DNA of 6,249 nucleotides from Gorillibacterium sp. (lineage in GTDB: Bacteria > Bacillota > Bacilli > Paenibacillales > NBRC-103111). The DNA is taken from NCBI GenBank assembly GCA_023511325.1, contig JAIMBU010000186.1, positions 1 to 6,249 on the forward strand, written 5' to 3'. Every line of letters starts with the position of its first letter. The first letter of the stretch is position 1. Under the pieces are notes generated by a model. It searched no databases, had not been told where the DNA came from, and saw only the letters and a program-made list of their open reading frames with translations. This document shows positions 1 through 4,853 of this stretch, one piece after another. Position numbers and translations under genes: made by a program.

Positions 1-1
1 G

Positions 2-1525
2 ATTAGACGTATCTACAAGCACGACAGCAGTCAATATTGGCATCATAGAGAACCAAGAGTCTTCAAGCTTCCAAGAACGGTTTTCTCCCTGTTCATTATT
101 ATCAGCTTGTTGCTCGCCGTTTTTTCGATCCGTTCCACGGCATCAACGCCTAACGAATTGATGCGTGCTGAGCTGCTCGGGTTCCCTAACTATCAAGCCT
201 CTGTTCTCTGGCATTCACTAACAACCAAAAACGCGGGGCCAATAGATCCGGCGGAATCTGCAGCAGCTAAAGCCCAACTTGAGCAGCAACTGGTAACGGC
301 ACCAGTCAATTCACCATCTAGTTCTCCATCCAGTTCTCCTGAAGTTGTGCAACCTGAGCTATTTGGAACGCAAAAGGGGAAGAACCTGATTATTGTCCAA
401 CTAGAGGCCACACAGAACTTTGTAATCAACCTTTCAGTCGCAGGTCAAGAAGTTACACCTGTCATGAATGAATTAATGAAAAAGAGTCTTTACTTTCCTA
501 ATGTCTATCAGCAAATCGGCCAAGGGAATACTTCAGATGCAGAATTTATGTCGAACACCTCGATTTATCCAACAGCGACTGAAGCGATGTCAAAAGGCTT
601 TGGCGACCGAGCGCTCCCTTCCTTGCCCAGAATTTTGGAGGGAGAAGGATACAGCACGATGACGCTTCATCCCAATGATGTGACATTCTGGAACCGAGAT
701 AAGCTTTATCCCGCGTTAGGTTTTGACATTTTCTATGACAAACCTTCTTTCGTGAATGATCATTTCAACGACTTTGGAGCTTCTGATCTAGAGTTATACC
801 GGGTCGGTCTGGAGAAAATTACAGCAGCAGCGGCAACGGGTAAACCCTTTTACGCTCAATTCATTTCGCTTTCCAGTCATCATCCGTTCAAGATTCCCGA
901 GGATAAGCAGAGCATGAAACTACCAGCCAATATCGAAGGAACTCAACTTGGTGACTATCTGCAAGCTATTCATTATACCGATCAAGCACTGGGGACCTTA
1001 GTTGAGGGTTTAAAAGCTGCTGGAATATGGGACAATACCGTATTCGCTTTCTATGGTGATCATTTCGGGCTACAGGTTGATGCGAACAAACCTGCCGATG
1101 TATCAGAAAAGCTAGGTATCTCTTATGATGCTCGCATATCTAGGTTCAATATTCCGTTAATGATTCATGTTCCCGGGGATCAAGGGAAGGTGGTAGAGCG
1201 AACGGGTGGTCAAGTCGATATTATGCCTACCTTGGCTAATCTGTTAGGTCTTCCGGCCAGCTCCGATAAATTTGTTCCCTTTGGTCACGATCTTCTTAAC
1301 ATAAAACGTAATGTGATCGGGATGCGCTACTATTTGCCAACAGGTTCATTCTTTAATGATGATATCTTGTTTGTTCCAGGTAAAGGCTTTGAAGATGGTA
1401 CTGCCGTTTCATTAAAAACACACGAGCCTGTCGTTGATTTTTCCGCTTATAAAAGCGACTATGATTATGTTTTGAAATGGATGAAGCTGTCGGATGAATA
1501 CGTAAAGCAACTTCCTAAACGATAA
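2..1525 (+). CDS. LtaS-family lipoteichoic acid synthase / phosphoglycerol transferase, 5'-truncated by the window edge
   Basis: This is an alkaline-phosphatase-superfamily (sulfatase fold) enzyme of the LtaS type, which adds glycerol-phosphate from phosphatidylglycerol to a growing lipoteichoic acid chain outside the membrane. The frame is open to the window edge, so 507 C-terminal residues are present and the upstream membrane segments are missing. Seen here: one last membrane helix (about residues 26-43), a Ser/Pro linker (105-114), then the extracellular catalytic domain. Residues expected to bind the metal and phosphoglycerol are all there: E135 in LEATQNF, the nucleophile T177 in QGNTSDAEF, H223/W230/R232 in HPNDVTFWNR, H293-H294 in SSHHPF, and D353-H354 in YGDHFG. 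Their spacing closely follows what I recall of Staphylococcus LtaS. The enzyme looks intact and active. Bacillales often have several LtaS paralogues (synthase, primase, stress forms), and the window cannot say which this is. A terminator follows 100 bases after the stop. Confidence 0.93.
   Translation: MRRIYKHDSSQYWHHREPRVFKLPRTVFSLFIIISLLLAVFSIRSTASTPNELMRAELLGFPNYQASVLWHSLTTKNAGPIDPAESAAAKAQLEQQLVTAPVNSPSSSPSSSPEVVQPELFGTQKGKNLIIVQLEATQNFVINLSVAGQEVTPVMNELMKKSLYFPNVYQQIGQGNTSDAEFMSNTSIYPTATEAMSKGFGDRALPSLPRILEGEGYSTMTLHPNDVTFWNRDKLYPALGFDIFYDKPSFVNDHFNDFGASDLELYRVGLEKITAAAATGKPFYAQFISLSSHHPFKIPEDKQSMKLPANIEGTQLGDYLQAIHYTDQALGTLVEGLKAAGIWDNTVFAFYGDHFGLQVDANKPADVSEKLGISYDARISRFNIPLMIHVPGDQGKVVERTGGQVDIMPTLANLLGLPASSDKFVPFGHDLLNIKRNVIGMRYYLPTGSFFNDDILFVPGKGFEDGTAVSLKTHEPVVDFSAYKSDYDYVLKWMKLSDEYVKQLPKR
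314..337 (+). repeat. Two-copy 12-bp in-frame tandem repeat in the LtaS linker
   Basis: The unit CCATCTAGTTCT is followed at once by CCATCCAGTTCT, differing at one base, and then by another CCT. Each unit encodes Pro-Ser-Ser-Ser. It lies in the low-complexity linker between the last membrane helix and the catalytic domain, so changes in copy number by slippage would alter linker length without breaking the frame. Confidence 0.85.
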
Positions 1526-1627
1526 CTTCTTAGGTAATTTTCACTTGTAATCAAGTTTTAAAACGTACTGGTTTTAATTCCCTTACCAAAATCATCCAGC
1601 TTGGAAACCCTTACAGGGACTGGTTTT

Positions 1628-1657
1628 AGCCCGCATGCCTCGCATGCGGGCTTTGTT
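1628..1657 (+). terminator. Rho-independent terminator after the LtaS-family gene
   Basis: A perfect 11-bp inverted repeat, AGCCCGCATGC and GCATGCGGGCT, is separated by a CTC loop and followed by a short T-rich run (TTTGTT). The stem occupies 1628-1652. It lies 102 bases after the LtaS stop and 79 bases before the next start codon, so it separates the LtaS transcript from the NlpC/P60 gene. The T run is modest, so some readthrough is possible. On the opposite strand no T-run follows the stem, so it should act in the plus direction only. Confidence 0.85.
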
Positions 1658-1681
1658 ATGGTTAGTATTTCCTGTTTAAAT
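1653..1681 (+). promoter_or_regulatory. Weak candidate sigma-A promoter for the NlpC/P60 gene
   Basis: TTGTTA (1653-1658) and TTAAAT (1676-1681) are separated by 17 bases, and each matches 4 of 6 consensus positions. The site lies between the terminator stem and the ribosome binding site, where a promoter is needed if the terminator works. The -35 element overlaps the terminator tail. The match is poor and could be chance. Confidence 0.25.
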
Positions 1682-1731
1682 CCGCCAAAAACCCTGTTAA
1701 CCTGACTACAGAAACGAAAGGAGAGAATAAA

Positions 1732-2226
1732 ATGAACAGAATGAAAAGGTTTACTGCTGTACTGCTCGCTGTGTTGGTGTCGTTCGGCATATTCGGAGCA
1801 ATCACTGCACCCTCTGCGGAGGCGGCTACGGCATCAGCGACTCGCTTAGAAATTGCGAAGATCGCCAAGTCGTATCAGGGGAAAGTTCAATATGCTTATG
1901 GCCAGCGAAATGAGAGCAAGTTAATCTTTGACTGCTCGTCGTTCACTCAGTTTGTTTTTAAGAAAGCAGGCATCCATATTGGTTGGGGCGCGACGGCACA
2001 AACCAAATTCGGTGACAAGATCTCATCAGCATCAAACTTGAAAATTGGTGATTTGATCATATTCTCCAAAGTCGGTAATAAGAGCAAAATAGGTCATGTT
2101 GGTATTTACGTGGGTCAAGGGAAGTTTGTTCATAACCTCAATCCAGCCAACGATGTTATTACGAGTGACCTGACTTCAACAAGCTGGAAAAACCGTTTCA
2201 TGTATGGTATTCGAGTAGTCAAGTAA
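1732..2226 (+). CDS. Secreted NlpC/P60-family peptidoglycan endopeptidase
   Basis: This 164-residue protein is a small extracellular cysteine peptidase expected to cut stem peptides of peptidoglycan (the family typically cleaves gamma-D-Glu-diaminopimelate bonds). A signal peptide is plain: basic start (MNRMKR), hydrophobic core at about residues 7-26, and a likely signal peptidase I cut after A29-E30-A31. The rest is one NlpC/P60 domain from about residue 38 to the end. The catalytic Cys is C68 in FDCSSF, the catalytic His is H122 in IGHVGIYVG, and the third polar residue is probably H134 in FVHN. There is no LysM, SH3 or other wall-binding domain, so it is a minimal hydrolase. The position after the nucleophile's Ser is Ser rather than the usual Gly (DCSGF). 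The ATG has a good ribosome site (AAAGGAG, 1717-1723, 8-base spacing). The upstream terminator suggests its own transcription, possibly with the epimerase downstream. Confidence 0.93.
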   Translation: MNRMKRFTAVLLAVLVSFGIFGAITAPSAEAATASATRLEIAKIAKSYQGKVQYAYGQRNESKLIFDCSSFTQFVFKKAGIHIGWGATAQTKFGDKISSASNLKIGDLIIFSKVGNKSKIGHVGIYVGQGKFVHNLNPANDVITSDLTSTSWKNRFMYGIRVVK

Positions 2227-2267
2227 TTAATGTTGCTGAATCATTAAATGAGTGCCACTTCCTTAAG

Positions 2268-2297
2268 TTCCAGCGTAAAATAGCAAAAACGCTGGAA
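2268..2297 (+). promoter_or_regulatory. Hairpin directly upstream of the epimerase ribosome binding site
   Basis: A perfect 9-bp stem, TTCCAGCGT (2268-2276) and ACGCTGGAA (2289-2297), encloses a 12-base A-rich loop. It starts 42 bases after the NlpC/P60 stop and ends one base before the AAGGA ribosome site. No T-run follows on either strand, so it is not a standard intrinsic terminator. It could affect translation start or protect the 5' end of a processed mRNA. The structure is seen; the function is inference. Confidence 0.5.
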
Positions 2298-2298
2298 G

Positions 2299-2303
2299 AA
2301 GGA
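2299..2303 (+). promoter_or_regulatory. Ribosome binding site that sets the epimerase start at 2309
   Basis: AAGGA at 2299-2303 lies 5 bases before the ATG at 2309. The earlier in-frame ATG at 2303 overlaps this site and would have only GGAAG, partly inside the hairpin stem, as its ribosome site. The later start also gives the normal family N-terminus, with the Gly-rich loop beginning at residue 8. Confidence 0.6.
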
Positions 2304-2308
2304 TGTAC

Positions 2309-3229
2309 ATGACGAAAGCATTAGTAACGGGTGGAGCCGGATTTATTGGCTCCCACCTAACGGCTGCGCTCTTAGCGAATCAAGTTGAGGTTTATGTTAT
2401 CGATGATTTGAGTACAGGCAAGATCGAGAATGTTTCAAGGCAGGCCCACCTAATAAACATGGATGTTAGCGATGATAAAGTCGTGGAGAAGATCGCTGAG
2501 CTTGCTCCAGATGTTGTTTTTCATCTTGCTGCCCAAGCTGATGTTCAACGTTCAATTATGAGACCTTATTATGATTGCCGAGTAAATGTAATGGGAACTA
2601 TTCATGTCCTTGAAGCATTGCGTCGTGTAGGTAAAGGCAAAATTATTCTCGCCTCCACATCAGGTGTTTATGGAGCTTTGGAAAAGGAAAGGATCAGTAT
2701 AACTGATCAAACCGCACCCATGTCCTTTTATGGTTTGTCTAAATGGACAGCTGAACAATACATCCGCTTGTATCATCAGCTTTATGGGACAGCTTATACG
2801 ATTCTTCGCTATGCAAATGTTTACGGCCCCGGGCAGACACCAAAAGGTGAAGGCGGGGTCGTTTCTATATTTATGGAACGAATAAAAAAAGGCGAGCCGC
2901 TCACCATCTTTGGAGACGGCGAACAGACCCGTGACTTTATTCATGTATCTGATGTTGTAGCCGCTAATCTAGCAGCCGCCGAATCCGGTGATGGACAAAC
3001 TTTTCATGTTAGCACCGGTGTTTCCACTTCTATTCGCAGTCTGTCAGAGCTTTTGTCTGAACTAGCAGGTAAGCGGTTGAAGGTAAATTATGCTCCAGAA
3101 AAGACTGGCGATATCAAGCATAGCTGCCTGAACAGCGAAGAAACCCGTCAGGTGCTGGGCTGGCAGCCGATGACCGGGGTGAGAGCGGGGCTGGTTAATA
3201 CCCTTGGTTATTCACTTGGAGGAGAATGA
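2309..3229 (+). CDS. NAD-dependent nucleotide-sugar epimerase/dehydratase (GalE-like extended SDR)
   Basis: This cytoplasmic 306-residue enzyme of the extended short-chain dehydrogenase family acts on a nucleotide-activated sugar, most likely as a UDP-hexose 4-epimerase. Residues are counted from the ATG at 2309. The NAD-binding loop is GGAGFIG (8-14), and D32-D33 after strand 2 favours NAD over NADP. HLAAQADV (72-79) and STSGVYG (116-122) are family signatures. The catalytic pair is Y141/K145 in YGLSK, with S116-S118 as the catalytic Ser/Thr region. RYANVYGPGQ and RDFIHVSDV in the C-terminal half are typical of sugar-nucleotide epimerases. About 305-330 residues is normal, so it looks complete. 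The substrate cannot be read from sequence: UDP-glucose/galactose, their N-acetyl forms or a uronic acid are all possible. It may be cotranscribed with the NlpC/P60 gene. It meets the DUF1796 gene tail to tail with 6 bases between stops and no obvious terminator. Confidence 0.9.
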   Translation: MTKALVTGGAGFIGSHLTAALLANQVEVYVIDDLSTGKIENVSRQAHLINMDVSDDKVVEKIAELAPDVVFHLAAQADVQRSIMRPYYDCRVNVMGTIHVLEALRRVGKGKIILASTSGVYGALEKERISITDQTAPMSFYGLSKWTAEQYIRLYHQLYGTAYTILRYANVYGPGQTPKGEGGVVSIFMERIKKGEPLTIFGDGEQTRDFIHVSDVVAANLAAAESGDGQTFHVSTGVSTSIRSLSELLSELAGKRLKVNYAPEKTGDIKHSCLNSEETRQVLGWQPMTGVRAGLVNTLGYSLGGE

Positions 3230-3235
3230 AGCGGT

Positions 3236-3859
3236 TTACCGTAGGTGAATACCCGTAAAAAGCTGCTTCCAGTGGGGATCACTCACATTGTTCCAAATGT
3301 CAGGGGATGACATTTGCACCGAGCAGATCCGTGCGTTAGGCCATGCACAGTCGAATAAATCGGGAATGAAGGTGTAGTTGACGAGCAGAATAGAAAAATC
3401 TCCCGCTACATAGGGAGCTAATGCTTGCTCAAGCCGTAAAGCTTCTTCGTACTTTCCATTCATGCGAACATATAATGTTCGGGAAGAAGATGCACTCAGT
3501 TGTATAAAGCGTTCAATTCGCCGATTTAATTTTATTTTAAAATCCGTATAGGAACCCAGATGAATTGGCGAATTGCGACTTGCGGGAAAGTCATGAACGG
3601 AAATGATGTTATAGGCTAAATCTCTTACCCTCAGGTTTACACCGGAGCTGTCCTCTACCTGCAAGTTAGCCAGGTCCATGAAGCCTTGAAATCGATTCTC
3701 GAGCAAACGGCACACGTCCGTCAGCTCATCGCTCATCATCCAATCCAAAACGCCTGAAAAGGTGCGAAGTCCATTCTTCTCAAGCTGAATCGAAGGAAGA
3801 CAATTCTGCCCTAAGCTGAAGATGGCATCATAGGAACCATGTAGATCAACAATATTCAT
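3236..3859 (-). CDS. DUF1796 family protein, putative papain-like cysteine peptidase
   Basis: This 207-residue protein matches by eye the DUF1796 family, annotated as putative papain-like cysteine peptidases whose true activity is not known to me. Signatures: an N-terminal YDAIFSLGQNC with candidate nucleophile C20, then GLRTFSGVLDW (30-40), then ISVHDF with H89-D90, and a Trp-rich C-terminus. It has no signal peptide or membrane segment, so it is probably cytoplasmic. The frame opens at 3877, but GGAGG (3867-3871 on this strand) sits 7 bases before the ATG at 3859, so the first six codons of the longer frame are rejected. It is convergent with the epimerase and divergent from the beta-protein pair. 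In the Bacillales such proteins occur, as far as I recall, near surface-glycan genes, so a role in glycan or glycoprotein assembly is possible. A non-peptidase role is equally open. Confidence 0.8.
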   Translation of the reverse strand: MNIVDLHGSYDAIFSLGQNCLPSIQLEKNGLRTFSGVLDWMMSDELTDVCRLLENRFQGFMDLANLQVEDSSGVNLRVRDLAYNIISVHDFPASRNSPIHLGSYTDFKIKLNRRIERFIQLSASSSRTLYVRMNGKYEEALRLEQALAPYVAGDFSILLVNYTFIPDLFDCAWPNARICSVQMSSPDIWNNVSDPHWKQLFTGIHLR

Positions 3860-3866
3860 GGGTATT

Positions 3867-3871
3867 CCTCC
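3867..3871 (-). promoter_or_regulatory. Ribosome binding site that sets the DUF1796 start at 3859
   Basis: GGAGG on the minus strand lies 7 bases upstream of the ATG at 3857-3859. It falls inside the first codons of the longer open frame (ATG at 3877), which itself has no ribosome site, so the internal ATG is the start. Confidence 0.85.
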
Positions 3872-3884
3872 AGTCATACGTTCA

Positions 3885-3894
3885 TATCATGATA
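3885..3894. promoter_or_regulatory. Palindrome in the divergent intergenic region, possible operator
   Basis: TATCATGATA is a perfect 10-bp palindrome near the middle of the 63-base gap between the divergent DUF1796 and beta-protein genes. That gap must hold the promoters for both directions unless they are transcribed from further away, so a shared regulator site is conceivable. No convincing -35/-10 pair was found on either strand. An AT-rich 10-bp palindrome can arise by chance. Confidence 0.25.
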
Positions 3895-3922
3895 GAAGCT
3901 TTTATTAATCGGGGGTGATGCG

Positions 3923-4273
3923 GTGACTATATATCGGCTAGCTATTGAGGGTGTAGGTATCAAAGATCCCCAGTACATTCACGCTATTTCTATTGAAGTC
4001 GTCAATCTGGGTGAGCATAAATTTGATGTTCTGGTTCAGGGCTTTCAGGAGGGTACGAAGTCGGCTGAGATCCTCAACCATGTCCCGGGAAGCAGTGCTT
4101 CACACACGGAAAAATTGTCCCTGCCCATTATTCCTACCGATGGGTTACCTTTTCAACTGCAAATTACCACAAACCGGAATACGCTAGAGTCCGCTTATTT
4201 TTTTATCTATGCTCTGGAGAACAATCAGACGGTTGGAATTATGACAAATGAGCACATGACAATCGATGCCTAA
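3923..4273 (+). CDS. Small strand-rich protein of unknown function, first of a pair
   Basis: I do not recognise this 116-residue protein. It starts with GTG; the upstream GGGGGTGAT (3911-3919) is a strong ribosome site about 7 bases away, and the nearby ATG at 3918 hits a stop after one codon. There is no signal peptide, membrane helix or cysteine. Alternating hydrophobic runs (IHAISIEVVNLG, KFDVLVQGF, FQLQITTN, SAYFFIYAL) suggest mainly beta strands, compatible with a compact sandwich. It is followed after 14 bases by the next gene, which has its own AGGAGG site, so the two are almost certainly one transcript. It is divergent from DUF1796 and surrounded by sugar-related genes. It may be a structural or carbohydrate-binding surface protein, but nothing catalytic can be seen. 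Confidence 0.75.
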   Translation: MTIYRLAIEGVGIKDPQYIHAISIEVVNLGEHKFDVLVQGFQEGTKSAEILNHVPGSSASHTEKLSLPIIPTDGLPFQLQITTNRNTLESAYFFIYALENNQTVGIMTNEHMTIDA

Positions 4274-4287
4274 GGAGGTAAAGGGGA

Positions 4288-4677
4288 ATGATCAAATATT
4301 ATGCGTCCCAACAGGCAGATCCGGGAACCTATTCATTACCTTTATTGCTCAGCAATGAAGAGCTGCTATTAAACTCCATTTGGGTTCCCGGTCACGAATC
4401 AACGGACAAACTGACCATTGAGGTTTCTGTAAGTTGGGAGAAGCCTGGCTATAGCGATATCGGGCAGTTAGACTTGTTGCTACGAGCGGGTGGAGTAGAG
4501 GGTGTAATCTTGGCTGACTCTGAGGCAACCTGTTTTGCAGCGACAACAAGTCGGTTGACCTATTCTGGTCTCTGTCATGAAGGGCCGTCGCTGCTTTTTG
4601 TCCTGCTGGGAAGATCAATTGACTCCCGGGCACTGATAACGGGACCTTTATCGGTTGAAGTGAGTATTTCTTCATAG
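4288..4677 (+). CDS. Small strand-rich protein of unknown function, second of the pair
   Basis: This 129-residue protein is not recognised with confidence. The ATG has a near-perfect ribosome site, AAGGAGGT (4272-4279), which overlaps the stop of the gene before it, so the two are tightly coupled. There is no signal peptide. Hydrophobic stretches (YSLPLLLSNEELLLNSIWV, KLTIEVSVSW, QLDLLLRAGG, SLLFVLLG, PLSVEVSIS) alternate like the strands of a beta sandwich. Two Cys (in ATCFAA and GLCHEG) could matter. The layout (short polar leader, then 'LL' strand, then 'tdkltIeVsVsW') vaguely recalls small exosporium-type beta proteins of spore formers. That is an impression, not a match. Its product is similar in size and strand content to that of its partner, without clear sequence identity between them. 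Five bases after its stop comes the convergent stop of the 56-residue gene. Confidence 0.75.
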   Translation: MIKYYASQQADPGTYSLPLLLSNEELLLNSIWVPGHESTDKLTIEVSVSWEKPGYSDIGQLDLLLRAGGVEGVILADSEATCFAATTSRLTYSGLCHEGPSLLFVLLGRSIDSRALITGPLSVEVSISS

Positions 4678-4679
4678 AA

Positions 4680-4689
4680 ACCTTAAGGT
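4680..4689. repeat. 10-bp palindrome at a convergent gene junction
   Basis: ACCTTAAGGT is a perfect palindrome spanning the 5-base gap between two convergent stops and including the TAA of the minus-strand gene. AAACC (4678-4682) and GGTTT (4691-4695) can also pair across it. No T-run follows on either strand, so it is not a clear terminator. Confidence 0.4.
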
Positions 4690-4853
4690 CGGTTTAATTC
4701 AATAATGATCCGTGGGTCTGGCAGGATATAGCCAGAAGGCAGAGCTTCAGTAATGGTATTCCACAAAAGATAGTCGACTAGCACCTCAGGAGTGGATACC
4801 TGAGACTGGAATAAGCTATTATAGAGATCTGACACTATCCTGTTTTCACTCAT
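4683..4853 (-). CDS. Hypothetical 56-residue protein, translationally coupled to the glycosyltransferase
   Basis: I do not recognise this protein. The chosen ATG (4851-4853) has AAGG (4861-4864 on this strand) 7 bases upstream and overlaps the glycosyltransferase stop by 8 bases (ATGAGTGA), a usual arrangement for coupled translation. A longer frame from 4892 would overlap the glycosyltransferase by 47 bases and lacks support. The product begins MSENRIVSDLYNSLF, has a probable short amphipathic helical region in the first 40 residues and a Pro-rich tail (LPSGYILPDPR). It has no signal peptide, membrane helix or cysteine. The overlap and strand place it in the glycosyltransferase operon, where it might be a small partner or accessory protein. 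That is inferred from position alone. Confidence 0.6.
   Translation of the reverse strand: MSENRIVSDLYNSLFQSQVSTPEVLVDYLLWNTITEALPSGYILPDPRIIIELNRP

Noticed and set aside
193..429. 78-codon minus-strand open frame inside the LtaS-family gene
   Set aside because: It lies wholly within a well-supported gene and mirrors the Ser/Pro-rich linker. It has no ribosome site or recognisable product.
1543..1556. ACTTG/CAAGT hairpin just after the LtaS stop
   Set aside because: It has only 5 AU-rich pairs; the 11-bp GC-rich stem at 1628-1652 is a far better terminator.
1526..1731. Possible cyclic-di-AMP (ydaO-type) riboswitch upstream of the NlpC/P60 gene
   Set aside because: Such switches often precede wall hydrolases, but the conserved ydaO sequence blocks are not visible here. 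The terminator follows the LtaS gene as a simple 3' end.
1662..1868. 68-codon minus-strand open frame over the NlpC/P60 start
   Set aside because: Its sequence is the antisense of the signal peptide region (hydrophobic by mirror effect), and no ribosome site is seen.
2660..2944. 94-codon minus-strand open frame inside the epimerase
   Set aside because: It is antisense to conserved epimerase motifs and has no family features.
3881..3908. TTCATA / TATTAA as a promoter for the beta-protein pair
   Set aside because: Transcription would start inside the ribosome binding site, and the -35 match is poor.
3993..4187. 64-codon plus-strand frame overlapping the first beta-type protein
   Set aside because: It is a shifted-frame shadow. 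The frame at 3923-4273 has the strong ribosome site and coupling to the next gene.
4349..4675. 108-codon minus-strand frame opposite the second beta-type protein
   Set aside because: Low-complexity Leu/Pro/Gln-rich reading with no ribosome site. The plus-strand frame has AAGGAGGT at ideal spacing.
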